Source: Chitinivibrionia bacterium
GTDB taxonomy: Bacteria > Fibrobacterota > Chitinivibrionia > Chitinivibrionales > Chitinivibrionaceae
DNA length: 64,000 bases
NCBI GenBank assembly: GCA_009779925.1
Contig: WRAZ01000001.1
Location: 1 to 64,000, forward strand
Direction of reading: 5' to 3'
The stretch's first letter is position 1, and the number at the start of each line of letters is the position of its first letter. The notes under the pieces were generated by a model, which searched no databases, had not been told where the DNA came from, and was given only the letters and a program-made list of their open reading frames with translations. Shown here piece after piece: positions 22,760 through 32,200 of the stretch. The position numbers and the translations under genes were made by a program.

Positions 22760-23089
22760 GTGAAATACGGACTAAAAGACGAATATACACGAGATTTTTT
22801 AAGCGTTATCGATAAATTTAAAGATGTCGATAAAGTGGTGCTTTTTGGGTCGCGAGCAATGGAAAAACATAAAAGAGCGTCTGATGTTGATATTGCGCTT
22901 TTTGGAAAAAATGTTAATGCCGGTCTTGCAGGTGCAGTAAAATACGAAATAGAAGAGGAAACAGTTATTCCTTACTTTTTTGACGTTGTAGCGTATTCGG
23001 TTATTAAAAACCAAAAACTTAAAGAGCATATAAACACAAAAGGCATTACTTTGTGGGAAAGAACAAATGAGGTGAAAAATGTCCGATAA
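22760..23089 (+). CDS. MntA-like nucleotidyltransferase (antitoxin), second type
   Basis: 109 residues. The signature VVLFGSRAMEKHKRASDVDI keeps the GS and the D-x-D pair. This is the HI0073-like subfamily, distinct from the MNT at 21192. It overlaps the next gene by 11 bases. The start has AGGAGGAATATTTA before a GTG-proximal ATG-equivalent frame at 22760. Confidence 0.88.
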   Translation: MKYGLKDEYTRDFLSVIDKFKDVDKVVLFGSRAMEKHKRASDVDIALFGKNVNAGLAGAVKYEIEEETVIPYFFDVVAYSVIKNQKLKEHINTKGITLWERTNEVKNVR

Positions 23090-23486
23090 CTTGCGTTGGA
23101 AGCAAAGATTTCAAAATTTTGAAAACGCTTATAATGTTTTAGTTCGTATGATGGAAAGAAAAAAGCTAACGCCTAACGACGAAGCCGTAGAAATGGCGCT
23201 TATCCAATCCTTTGAATTTACGTACGAATTAGCTTGGAATACAATGAAAGATTACCTTGAATTTGAAGGGTTTGATAATCTTGCGGGAAGTAAACAAGTA
23301 ATAAGAACGGCTTTTCAAGCAGGGCTTATAGAAAATGCTGAGGGTTGGCTTAATGCCGTGCAAAAAAGAAATATAGCAAGCCACACTTACGACGAAAATG
23401 TATTGTCCGAAGGTGTTGTTTTTGTAAGCAAAGACTATTTTCCATTGGTGTCTAAGTTGTATAATGACCTAAAGATAAAATTGTAA
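23079..23486 (+). CDS. HI0074-family HEPN-like partner of the nucleotidyltransferase
   Basis: 135 residues, helical. Family motifs are RWKQRFQNFENAYNVL near the N-terminus, ALIQSFEFTYELAWNTMKDYL in the middle, and KRNIASHTYDE (RNxxxHxYDE) as the RNase motif. The HI0073/HI0074 pair works as a toxin-antitoxin module. It is unrelated in sequence to the HEPN protein at 21517, so the two pairs are not simple duplicates. Confidence 0.88.
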   Translation: MSDNLRWKQRFQNFENAYNVLVRMMERKKLTPNDEAVEMALIQSFEFTYELAWNTMKDYLEFEGFDNLAGSKQVIRTAFQAGLIENAEGWLNAVQKRNIASHTYDENVLSEGVVFVSKDYFPLVSKLYNDLKIKL

Positions 23487-23491
23487 TATAT

Positions 23492-24388
23492 TTAAGTTTT
23501 CCCCCAAAACTCAAATATCCGCTCCGACTTCGACTCAATCACCTTTCCGCAAGGAAGCGTAATTTTGTATGCGTGAAGCAGTTGGTGCTTTTCTGTTTCG
23601 CTCAAATTCCTGTTATATTTTCTATCCCCGACAATCGGATGCCCGATATACTCCATCGATACGCGAATTTGGTGCGAACGTCCCGTGTGTAGCGTTATTT
23701 CGAGCAGGGAAAAATTGTTTTTCGTATCTTTTACAGCGTATTCCGTATGTACAAATTTGGAAGTATCGGTCGAGTTTTGCGATAAAAACACCTTGTTTTT
23801 TTTCTCGTCTTTTTCTAAAAAACCTTTGACTTCTCCCGATTTCGCTACTTTTCCCTCAACGACTGCCAAATATTTTTTTTCTATTGCGCGATTTCGCATT
23901 TGTTCGTTGTAGAATTGAAGCGCATTATAAGTTTTTGCAAACAAAACAAGCCCGCTCGTGTTTTTGTCGAGCCGCTGAATTGGCGCAGGACGAAACGTTT
24001 TTGTGCAAATATGAGCGAGATACATCTGAACCTGCGTTGCAAGCGTGTTTTTGTATTCGGATTTGTCGGGATGCGTTAAAATTCCGACGGGTTTGTCGGC
24101 GACTAAAATTTCGTCGTCTTCGTAAACAATGTTTAGGTTTAATTCTTCGGCGGCAATTTGTGGTTTTTCTCTTTGCAATTCTGTAATTTGCATCGCAGAA
24201 AGCGAAATAGAAACAATATCGCCGACTTGCAAAACAGCGTTTTCTTTTACTCTTTTTGAATTGACTCTAACAATATTTTTGCGCAAAAGTCGATAGATAA
24301 CGGAATTTGGCGCACCGTTTAAATATTTGCTCAAAAACCTGTCAATTCTTTGCGGCGCTTCGTTTGCGGTGATTTCTATTTTTTCCAT
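23492..24388 (-). CDS. RluA-family 23S rRNA/tRNA pseudouridine synthase
   Basis: 298 residues. An N-terminal S4 RNA-binding domain (residues 1-70, RIDRFLSKYL) is joined to the RluA catalytic domain with RLDKNTSGLVLFAKT (catalytic Asp) and HTGRSHQIRVSMEYIGHPIVGD. The length and the S4 domain point to an RluC/RluD-like enzyme that modifies 23S rRNA. The exact target cannot be fixed. It is read away from the HI0074 gene, converging six bases past it. Confidence 0.9.
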   Translation of the reverse strand: MEKIEITANEAPQRIDRFLSKYLNGAPNSVIYRLLRKNIVRVNSKRVKENAVLQVGDIVSISLSAMQITELQREKPQIAAEELNLNIVYEDDEILVADKPVGILTHPDKSEYKNTLATQVQMYLAHICTKTFRPAPIQRLDKNTSGLVLFAKTYNALQFYNEQMRNRAIEKKYLAVVEGKVAKSGEVKGFLEKDEKKNKVFLSQNSTDTSKFVHTEYAVKDTKNNFSLLEITLHTGRSHQIRVSMEYIGHPIVGDRKYNRNLSETEKHQLLHAYKITLPCGKVIESKSERIFEFWGKT

Positions 24389-24405
24389 TGGCTTCAGCTC
24401 CTGCT

Positions 24406-24489
24406 CGCTTCGACAAGCTCAGCGACCGAACTGTTGCTTCGGTCAGCATTCATAGTATTACCGCCTCGGTGGCTGAGCCTGTCGAAGCC
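24406..24489. repeat. REP-like inverted repeat entering the hisD reading frame
   Basis: GCTTCGACAAGCTCAGCGACC (24406-24426; first 20 bases shown in the pairing) is the complement of GGTGGCTGAGCCTGTCGAAG at 24469-24488 apart from two differences. The CTGAGC-TTGTCGAAG type of palindrome is widespread between genes in many bacteria. The right arm provides the last codons of hisD (VASTGSATEA). Confidence 0.7.
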
Positions 24490-25784
24490 ACCCTCCGCTC
24501 TACCGTTAACGCGTGATGGATAAATTCTTCCGCTCTTGCAAAACGAGAAATGTGTTCGGCGGCGCCCGCAAGTCCTTTTTTGGAGATTTCGGCGACCGAT
24601 ATTTTCTTGCGGAAACTGTCCACGCCGAGCGGAGAGGCGTATCTTCCTGCGCCGCCTGTAGGCAAAACGTGGTTTGTGCCGACAAAATAATCACCGACGG
24701 GAACGGGCGAAAAATCTCCCAAAAATACGGCGGCGGCGTTTTCTATTTTATCCAAATCGGCTCTTGGATTTTCGGTCATTATTTCTAAGTGTTCTGGTGC
24801 AATTTCGTTTATGAGCGTTGCCGATTGGTCTTTGTTTTCGCAGATAAATAGGCAAATCGCGTTTTTCGACAGCTTTTCAAAGGTGTTTTTCACGGGTGAT
24901 TTTTCTATTTCGTCGAGCAAGGCGGCTTTTACTTTTTGCGCGAAATCTGCGCTTTCGGTAATCAGGTGCGCGCTTTCGTCGCCGCTTCCGTGTTCTGCTT
25001 GCGAAAGCAAATCGAGCGCAACCCAAACGGGATTTGCGTTATCGTTCGCCCAAATTGCGACGTCGCTCGGTCCTGCAATGCAATCAATATCGACTGCGCC
25101 GTAAACCATTTTTTTTGCCGCCGCAACGTAGCTGTTTCCCGGTCCGACAATTTTATCGACCGCTTTTATCGAATTTGTTCCGAACGCCAACGCCGCAATC
25201 GCCTGACTGCCGCCAATCTGATAAACTTCGTCGATGTCGAGCAAATCCAAAGCAAACGCAATAGCGGGGTCGAGGTCTCCGTCGCGGCACGGCGTTATGG
25301 CGACAATTTCTTTTACCCCTGCGATTTTTGCGGGAATTGCATCCATCAAAACCGTTGAAGAATACACGGTATGCCCACCGGGAATGTAAAGCCCAACGCG
25401 CTTGAGTGGCACGACTTTTTGCCCTAAAACGCCCTCTTTGGTCTCCATAGAAAACTCCAAATCAAACTTTTGTCTTTCGTGATATTCAAAAATTCTTTTT
25501 GCGGCTTCTTTTATGGTTTTCGCGAGTTTGTTGTCGATTTTTCCCGCCTGCGAACTTATGTATTTCTTCTGTAGTCGCACATTTTTCGCGCTCAAATCCC
25601 GATTGTCGAATTTTTTGCAATATTCAAAAAGCGCCTTATCGCCGTTTTGCGAGACGTTATCAAGCACTTCGCGAACTGCTTTTTCCACTTCGCCGTCTCG
25701 TTTTTTTCGCCCGTTTTGGATTTCTGCAAGTATTTTGTCGCCTTCTTTGCTCCCGAATTTGATAATTGGTATGTTTATCGCCAT
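24450..25784 (-). CDS. hisD: Histidinol dehydrogenase
   Basis: 444 residues from the ATG at 25784, which follows TTGGAGCAAAAA. An upstream TTG would start on the ribosome binding site itself. It catalyses the last two steps of histidine synthesis, NAD- and zinc-dependent. Motifs seen are GLYIPGGHTVYSSTVLMDAI, IDCIAGPSDVAIWAN, LLSQAEHGSGDES (zinc ligands), NEIAPEHLEIM and GDYFVGTNHVLPTGGAGR. It stands alone with no other his gene nearby. The C-terminus has been remodelled by a REP-like element. Confidence 0.95.
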   Translation of the reverse strand: MAINIPIIKFGSKEGDKILAEIQNGRKKRDGEVEKAVREVLDNVSQNGDKALFEYCKKFDNRDLSAKNVRLQKKYISSQAGKIDNKLAKTIKEAAKRIFEYHERQKFDLEFSMETKEGVLGQKVVPLKRVGLYIPGGHTVYSSTVLMDAIPAKIAGVKEIVAITPCRDGDLDPAIAFALDLLDIDEVYQIGGSQAIAALAFGTNSIKAVDKIVGPGNSYVAAAKKMVYGAVDIDCIAGPSDVAIWANDNANPVWVALDLLSQAEHGSGDESAHLITESADFAQKVKAALLDEIEKSPVKNTFEKLSKNAICLFICENKDQSATLINEIAPEHLEIMTENPRADLDKIENAAAVFLGDFSPVPVGDYFVGTNHVLPTGGAGRYASPLGVDSFRKKISVAEISKKGLAGAAEHISRFARAEEFIHHALTVERRVASTGSATEAVIL

Positions 25785-25812
25785 TTTTTGCTCCAATGTT
25801 AATTTTTCGAGA

Positions 25813-25832
25813 GAAAAATACTATTTGCCTTT
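25813..25832 (-). promoter_or_regulatory. Promoter-like element of hisD
   Basis: Reads AAAGGCAAATAGTATTTTTC on the minus strand, 29 bases before 25784. It is a near-perfect match. Confidence 0.6.
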
Positions 25833-25894
25833 AAATATTAGGAGACATTTCCACTTTACAACTCTTTTTATTCCAAATTTGGAACGTTTTTAGA

Positions 25895-25913
25895 GGAAAA
25901 TACGTTTTGCGCC
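25895..25913 (-). promoter_or_regulatory. Second, upstream promoter-like element for hisD
   Basis: Reads GGCGCAAAACGTATTTTCC on the minus strand, 111 bases before hisD. This is the AACG variant of the motif, and no gene lies between. Confidence 0.4.
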
Positions 25914-25945
25914 ATCCTCTAAACCCACACCTTGACACACAAGCC

Positions 25946-25965
25946 GCGCATTTAGTATATTAAAA
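25946..25965 (+). promoter_or_regulatory. Promoter-like element of the DUF1413 gene
   Basis: Reads GCGCATTTAGTATATTAAAA, about 55 bases before 26021. TTGACA lies 17 bases upstream of the TAGTAT core, giving a -35/-10 pair. A perfect direct repeat of GTTTAATTA (25970 and 25987) follows and could be an operator. Confidence 0.5.
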
Positions 25966-26020
25966 GTGGTTTAATTACAAACAATTGTTTAATTAAAAAC
26001 CATAAAACAAGGAGAATTTT

Positions 26021-26386
26021 ATGAAAAACAGTAAAATAATTTCTTTCAGCGTGTCTTCTAAGGAGTTTGAAAAAATTCAAAAAGAAGCGAAGAAAGATAA
26101 TATGAGCGTTTCAATGTATTGTAAATCCGAAATTACAAAATCTAAGGCGATTTTGCAGTTTTCCAAATTTTACGACGATTTAATCAAAAAACTCAGAAAG
26201 TATCCGACGGGCGTTGTTTTCGCGCTTTCCGCCTTAATGAAAGACGAATGGCGCGATATTCCCAAAGGTATAAAATTATCGATGGGAAGGCAGTTTTTTA
26301 GGGAAGTGAAAGGCGGAATTGTTAAAAATGTTAAAATTGAAGGTTATCTTGCCGCAAGAACTATGCATTATTCTAAATCGATATAG
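26021..26386 (+). CDS. DUF1413 protein with ribbon-helix-helix-like N-terminus
   Basis: 121 residues. The first 45 (ISFSVSSKEFEKIQKEAKKD, then MSVSMYCKSEI) look like a ribbon-helix-helix DNA-binding segment. The rest matches DUF1413 (FALSALMKDEWRDIPKG, SMGRQFFREV). Known DUF1413 genes often sit beside toxin or mobile genes, but here it is solitary. A role as a small regulator is inferred. The ribosome binding site is AAGGAGAATTTT. Confidence 0.7.
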   Translation: MKNSKIISFSVSSKEFEKIQKEAKKDNMSVSMYCKSEITKSKAILQFSKFYDDLIKKLRKYPTGVVFALSALMKDEWRDIPKGIKLSMGRQFFREVKGGIVKNVKIEGYLAARTMHYSKSI

Positions 26387-26399
26387 TAAGGGATTGGTA

Positions 26400-26434
26400 G
26401 GGAAAAGGTGAAATTTCTCACTCTTCACCATCCC
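26400..26434 (+). terminator. Hairpin after the DUF1413 gene
   Basis: GGGA-AA-AGGTGAA pairs with TTCACC-A-TCCC over an 11-base loop, 14 bases past the stop. Confidence 0.55.
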
Positions 26435-26487
26435 GCGCAATTCTATTCATACACCACGAATACTCGAAAATCTGTCCCAATATTTTT

Positions 26488-26522
26488 TATCCTTAACAAG
26501 TTTCAATAGAAAGTTAAGGATA
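26488..26522. repeat. 10-bp inverted repeat in the gap before the efflux operon
   Basis: TATCCTTAAC and GTTAAGGATA enclose 15 bases. No gene is convincing in 26387-26709, which otherwise holds C-rich tracts and the efflux promoter. It may be a terminator (preceded by a T run, so for leftward transcripts) or an operator. Confidence 0.4.
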
Positions 26523-26655
26523 AATACACTTATTTCCACCCAAAAAACCCACAATTCCCCCCACCCCATGTAACAAACAACATACCCTCGAAGTCAAATA
26601 ACTTGAACGCGATACAGAAAATTGACTCCGGCGTCAGATTTTTCCGCTCGCGGTT

Positions 26656-26675
26656 GGCGACATATATTATTTTGT
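26656..26675 (+). promoter_or_regulatory. Promoter-like element of the efflux operon
   Basis: Reads GGCGACATATATTATTTTGT, 35 bases before the leader ORF at 26710. The TetR protein at the operon's end probably acts near here. Confidence 0.45.
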
Positions 26676-26709
26676 TCGTAAATATATTGTAAAATAAGGA
26701 GGGCTTGTT

Positions 26710-26793
26710 ATGAAAAGACTTAAAATTTTGCTGATTATCGCAGCGGTTGTGGCGGTATATGTAAAAATTAAAGAGTGGGGGGACAAAGAGTGA
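26710..26793 (+). CDS. 27-residue leader peptide of the efflux operon, single membrane helix
   Basis: MKRLKILLIIAAVVAVYVKI is a short hydrophobic helix with basic flanks, ending KEWGDKE. The start has a strong AAGGAGGGCTTGTT ribosome binding site. Its TGA overlaps the GTG start of the TolC-like gene, so it could couple translation. It may be a genuine small membrane protein or just a leader. Confidence 0.45.
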   Translation: MKRLKILLIIAAVVAVYVKIKEWGDKE

Positions 26794-28178
26794 GAAGAAA
26801 TTTTTTTGTAGGATTATCACTGCTTTTGTTTACTGCGGCAGCGTTTGCTCAAACGCCTATGACCAGAAACGACGTGTTGAGACACGCGTTTAACAATTCG
26901 GAAAGCTTGGCGCAATTACAGGCGGAGCGCAAAAGAACGGAACTTATGCGCAACGAACACCAGAGCGCGGCGTTTCCGCAAATAAACGCGGCGTTTAATT
27001 ATGCGTTTATGCCCGATTTGAACGACACTCCCGATGTGCCGAGTTTTTCGGGAATGATGACTGAGGCGGCTTCGCCTTATGACCATATTTTGGCGGGAGG
27101 TTTGGACGGAATTTACGGCGCGCTTGGCTCTATGTCTCCAAAAAACGCATTGCAATGGGAACTTAATGCCACGCAGGTGCTTTTTGCTCAGGGGAAAATT
27201 CGCACGGCGCTTCGTATTGCAGAAACAGCGCTTCAAATTGTTGATTTGCGGTTGGAAAGCGCTAAATTTGAACTTGCGGAGAGCGTTGTCAACGCTTACA
27301 ACGGGGCGCTTATGGCTCAGCAAAACAAGCGTATTCAGAACGAAGCGCTCGGCATTGCGGAAGAGTCGCACAGAATTGCTTTGGCGAGATTTTCTGCGGG
27401 AAGGGGTAGCGCTCTTGATACCTTAAACACAAGACTTGCTCATCAACAGGCGATTTTGCGGCTTCGCGAGGCGGAAATGGGAAAACGCATTGCGTTAAAA
27501 CAACTTGCAACCGCCGCTTCTATGGAAAACGACAACATTGTTCTTTTGGACAGTTTAACCGTTCCGCAATTTTCTATGACCGAAGAACAGGCTTGGGCAA
27601 GAATGCAGGAAAACAATTCAAATATCAGGCTTCTTTCGACATTAAGAAGTATGCAGGAAGAGCAAACAAATATGGCGCGCACGGATTACAGACCGACTGT
27701 CGCGGCATTTGCGAGTTTCGGACAAACCAATGCGTTCAGCTCGGGCGACGAATTTTCGGACGGAGCTCGTTGGGACGCGCGTATCGGATTAAGGGCTCAG
27801 GTGCCGATTTGGGACGGCGGGCGCAGAAGAAGCAGAATGAGTCAGGCGCACTTGCTGGAGTTTGAGGCGGAACGCAACGAAGCGCAGGCAAACCGCGGAC
27901 TTCGTTTGGCGCTTACCGCGGCGTTTGAGCAGTTTGAAGTCGCAAAGCAGGAGTTGGCGCAGGTCGAGCAAATGATTGTTTTGGCGGAGCAGGGTTTCAG
28001 AATTTCAAAATTGTCGTTCGAGATTGGGCAATTAACGCAGTTGGAACTTAACAACAGCGAACAAATGCAAAGAACGACCCAGCTTGCGTTTAAAAACGCC
28101 GTTTTAAAAATAAATTCGGCGGTCGTAAGCATTGAAAGATTGATGGGCGATAAAAGTTTAATTTCGGTAAATAACTAA
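26790..28178 (+). CDS. TolC-family outer-membrane efflux channel
   Basis: About 462 residues from the GTG at 26790, giving a clean signal peptide RRNFFVGLSLLLFTAAAFAQ. A GTG at 26775 would put charged residues first. Two TolC repeats of long helices are visible (MTRNDVLRHAFNNSESLAQL, and later ALTAAFEQFEVAKQELAQVE). It forms the trimeric exit duct for the pump encoded just downstream, with the adaptor and RND genes immediately following. The substrate is unknown. Confidence 0.88.
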   Translation: MRRNFFVGLSLLLFTAAAFAQTPMTRNDVLRHAFNNSESLAQLQAERKRTELMRNEHQSAAFPQINAAFNYAFMPDLNDTPDVPSFSGMMTEAASPYDHILAGGLDGIYGALGSMSPKNALQWELNATQVLFAQGKIRTALRIAETALQIVDLRLESAKFELAESVVNAYNGALMAQQNKRIQNEALGIAEESHRIALARFSAGRGSALDTLNTRLAHQQAILRLREAEMGKRIALKQLATAASMENDNIVLLDSLTVPQFSMTEEQAWARMQENNSNIRLLSTLRSMQEEQTNMARTDYRPTVAAFASFGQTNAFSSGDEFSDGARWDARIGLRAQVPIWDGGRRRSRMSQAHLLEFEAERNEAQANRGLRLALTAAFEQFEVAKQELAQVEQMIVLAEQGFRISKLSFEIGQLTQLELNNSEQMQRTTQLAFKNAVLKINSAVVSIERLMGDKSLISVNN

Positions 28179-28195
28179 TGAAAGGGTTTAATAAA

Positions 28196-29227
28196 ATGAA
28201 AAAATTGACTAAGATTTGCGCGTTGGTTGCGCTGTCATTATTGATACTCGGTTGCGGCAGAGCGGCAGAGCAGGAAAGAGCGATGACAATTCAGGAAATT
28301 CAGGCGATTGAGGGAATTCCCGTGAGAGTAAAAGGCGCGACATTGCAGACAATCCGTCGCATAGAAAGAACAAGCGGAACGGCGGAAGGTTTAAGACAGT
28401 CGATGGTATCAAACGGACCGAGCGGAACGCTTCAGAGAATAATGGTGCGCCCGGGCGACAGAGTTCGCGAGGGAGAAGTTATTGCGCAGATGTTTTTTGA
28501 AGAAGGCGCTCCCCGAACCGTTGCGCAAGCGAATTTTGACCGCGCCGAAGCAACTTACAATCGAGTTCAACGTCTTTTTGAAGAAGGCGCGGCAACCCAA
28601 GAACAAATAGAAGGCGCGCGCGTACAGTTCGAAGACGCTCGCCGCAGTCTCAGAGGCGCAAATGTCGCAGAATTTATTACCGCGCCGTTCGCAGGCGTGG
28701 TTTTGGAGACGTTTTCGGCAGTCGGAACTCGTATCAGCGGCGGAACAAACATTGCAAACATCGCGGATTTTTCGACCGTTCGATTTGACGCGCGCATAAA
28801 TCAGATGAATATAGGAAGTTATGCCGTCGGACAACGCGCGTTTACGCTTGTGGAAAGCGATACGGTTTGGGGAAGAGCGACAAGCGTTGCGGTGGGCGCC
28901 GACGCGCAAACTCACAGTTTCAGAGTTCGCTTTGAGTTCCCGAACCCTCGCCAGCTTCTTCGCGTAGGGGAATTTAAGGAAATTTTTGTAATAACTCAAG
29001 AACGCCAGAACGCAATAGCCGTGCCGATAGAAATCGTGGTAAGCAAAAGCGGCGTTCAGGGAGTATATGTCGTTGAAAATCAAACGGCGGTTTTCCGTCC
29101 GATAGAAATGGGAATACTCAGCGGAAGCGACGTCGAAGTTGTATCGGGATTACAAGAGGGAGACGTGGTTGTAATTGCGGGGATGACCCTGCTTTCGGAC
29201 GGCGTAAAAGTTAATGTGAGGAACTGA
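28196..29227 (+). CDS. RND efflux periplasmic adaptor lipoprotein (HlyD/AcrA family)
   Basis: 343 residues from the ATG at 28196, which has AAAGGG upstream and starts a lipoprotein signal (KKLTKICALVALSLLILGC). An ATG at 28178 overlaps the TolC stop and adds six residues. The barrel-sandwich and hairpin region is shown by RIMVRPGDRVREGEVIAQM, EEGAATQEQIEGARVQFEDA and FITAPFAGVVLETFSAVG. It links the inner-membrane pump to the channel. Confidence 0.9.
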   Translation: MKKLTKICALVALSLLILGCGRAAEQERAMTIQEIQAIEGIPVRVKGATLQTIRRIERTSGTAEGLRQSMVSNGPSGTLQRIMVRPGDRVREGEVIAQMFFEEGAPRTVAQANFDRAEATYNRVQRLFEEGAATQEQIEGARVQFEDARRSLRGANVAEFITAPFAGVVLETFSAVGTRISGGTNIANIADFSTVRFDARINQMNIGSYAVGQRAFTLVESDTVWGRATSVAVGADAQTHSFRVRFEFPNPRQLLRVGEFKEIFVITQERQNAIAVPIEIVVSKSGVQGVYVVENQTAVFRPIEMGILSGSDVEVVSGLQEGDVVVIAGMTLLSDGVKVNVRN

Positions 29228-29229
29228 AA

Positions 29230-32200
29230 ATGAGCATTGTAAAAACAAGTATTCAACGTCCGCTGATGATGATAATGGTGATACTCGCCATTGCGCTCTT
29301 CGGCTTGGTGGCGTGGAGAAGTCTTCCTATCGACCGAATGCCGAATATGGAGTTGCCCTACGTTATGGTGCAGCTTATTTACCCCGGCGCGGGTCCCGAG
29401 GAAGTGGAAACAAACGTGGTGCGCCCCGTGGAAGACGCGGTATCTACAATTTCGGGAATAAAAAATATGACATCGTATTCTATGGAAAACGCAGGTATTA
29501 TAGTTTTGGAATTTGAGTCGCACATTTCGCCTGATTTTGCCGCTATCGAAGTTAAAGACAACGTAAGCCGAATACAGCAGAATTTCCCGTCCGACGTCTT
29601 AGACCCTATCGTTATGAAGTTCGACTTTAACGCTATGCCCATAATGACGGTCGCGCTTTTGGGCGACGAAACGGTGTCGCCCGTCGAACTGCGAAATTAC
29701 GCGGAAAGATATTTGAACGAAAGGTTCAGCCGAATTTCGGGCGTTGCTCAGGCTACGGCGCTGGGTGGTCGCGAGCGCGAAATTCACGTTATTCTCAGCT
29801 CCGAAAAATTACAGGCGCACGGACTTTCCATTTTCAGCGTGTTTCCTGCTTTAACCGCTCAAAACGTTCTTATTCCCGCGGGAACAATTACGGGAAGTTT
29901 GCGTGAATTTGCAGTGAAATTCGACGGACAATTCAGAACGGTGGAAGAAATTGCAAACATACAAATCCCTACTCCGCGCGGCTATAACATTCGCTTAAAC
30001 GAAATTGCAACCGTTATTGACTCGTATGCGGAAGTTCGTTCTTTAGCGAGATTTCAGGGAAGAGAATCGGTCGAAATATCCATAACCCGCGCGGGGGGTG
30101 CAAATACCGTGGAAGTGGCAAAAGGCGTAAGACGGGTTATGGCTCAAATGGAAGGGCAACTTCCTCCCGGAATGAGTTTGGACATTGTTGAAGACCAGTC
30201 GATTTTCATCGGCGAAGCGGTAAACGACACATACTCAAACCTTTTTCAGGGAATTTTGCTTACCGCCATTATTCTGCTTGTGTTTTTGGCAAATTTCCGT
30301 GTAACTCTTATTGCCGCGATAACAATGCCTGTTTCACTTATAATGGGCTTTATCGGAATGGACGCGCTCGGATTTTCTATGAATATGGTTACAATGATGT
30401 CGCTTGCGATTGTTGTCGGTATCTTGGTTACAAACGCAATTTTAGTTCTCGAAAACATTGTGCGCCAAATGAAATTAGGCAAAGAACCCTACAAAGCCGC
30501 GCTCGACGGAACGGAGCAAATGTTCACTTCGGTTTTGGTGGGAACGCTTACAAACTTGGCGGTGTTTATTCCTATGGCAAACACGACGGGTATTACGGGC
30601 TCAATATTCAGAGAGCTCGGATTAACCATTGTTTTTGCTACGGTTGCCTCTCTTATTTTGAGCTTTACGCTTGTGCCGATTATGGCTTCGCGCCTTCTTA
30701 AAATAAAAGAAAACCAAAAAGACACCATTGTCGATAAAATTGTAGGAAAATTGGAACGCGGCTACGAAAAAGTTTTGGGCAAAGCGCTCAGAAGCAGGTT
30801 CGGAAAGCTGGGAATTGTTTTCGGCGTAATATTTTTCCTTATATTTACGCTTACGGTTATTGCTTCGCGAATAGGCGTGGACTTTATGCCCTCCAGCGAC
30901 GAAGGCTTTATTACCGTTTCGCTTGAACTTCCCGTAGGAACGCCTATGGCGATTACCGAAGGCGTGTTGCTCGACATCGAAGAAAGAATGAAAACTTTGC
31001 CGTATCTTAAAGCGGTATCGACTTCTATCGGCGGCAGCGGACTTAACGCAGGGGTGGAAAACGGAACAGTTCGTCTCGAATTTGTGCCGCTCGGAGAACG
31101 TAGCATAGATGTGTTTCAATTAACCCGAAAAATCCGTCCCAAACTTGCCGATATTCCCGACGCAAGAATAATTGTAGCGCCTCTCAGCGGTATGGCGGGC
31201 GGAAGCAGTTCGGATATTACCATAAACATTTTGGGCACAAATATGGACACGCTTTCAATGCTTGTGGAAAAAGCTCTCGAAGTTATGCGCGCCGACCCCG
31301 ACCTTACCGACTTTAACTCGTCGTGGAAAGGCGCAAAACCCGAAATCGTAATCCGTCCGCGCCGCGAAGTTATGGAGCATTACGGACTTATGGGAAATAT
31401 TAACTCGTCAATAACGGGAGCGGTAATCGGCGGGCTTCTCAGATTGAACATTACGGGCGAAGAGTCGGCGGTGTTCAGAGACGGTAGCCACGAGTATCCG
31501 ATTCGCGTTCGTCTGGAAGAAAATTCCCGCAGAGATATTCGCGACATTGCGACTATGCCCGTTGTAACGCCGAGAGGCACCGTGCCGCTCGAAGTGCTTT
31601 GCTATGTGGAATACGCGGACGGCGTTTCACAGATTACCCGTATCAATAAAATGAGAGCCTTGGACGTTTCGGCAAACCTTGTTTCGACCGATATTGCGGC
31701 GGGAACAAAAACTCCGCAGGTTCTTGCGGCGCTCATAGAGCAAATACCGCTTCCCGAAGGCTACGAATTCCGCACTGCGGGAATGCAGGATATGGCGGAC
31801 GAAATGATGGAACAGTTGCTTATTGCGGCGGCTATGGCTATTCTTTTAACGATTATGGTGCTTATAGGACTTTTGGAATCCGTTCGTTTGGGCTTTGTGG
31901 TGTTTTTAACATTGCCGCTCGGACTTATCGGGGTTATTTGGGCGCTGTTTATTACAGGCAACGCGCTTTCTATGATTTCTATGATGTCCATAATTATGCT
32001 TATCGGACTTGTATCGACCAACGCGATTTTGATGATTGACTACGCCCGACAAATCCGAAAGAAAAACGAAATGAAGCCTATTGACGCGATAGTAAAAGCG
32101 GCGGGTACAAAGTTGAGAGTTATTCTTATGGCAAACATCGCTATCGTATTCTCAATGCTTCCTATGGCTTTGGGAATGGGCGCGGGCGGAGCGTTCAGAG

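Noticed and set aside
26530-26820. 96-residue leftward frame before the efflux operon
   Set aside because: It covers the operon's promoter and leader ORF on the other strand and looks like a shadow of A+T-rich DNA.
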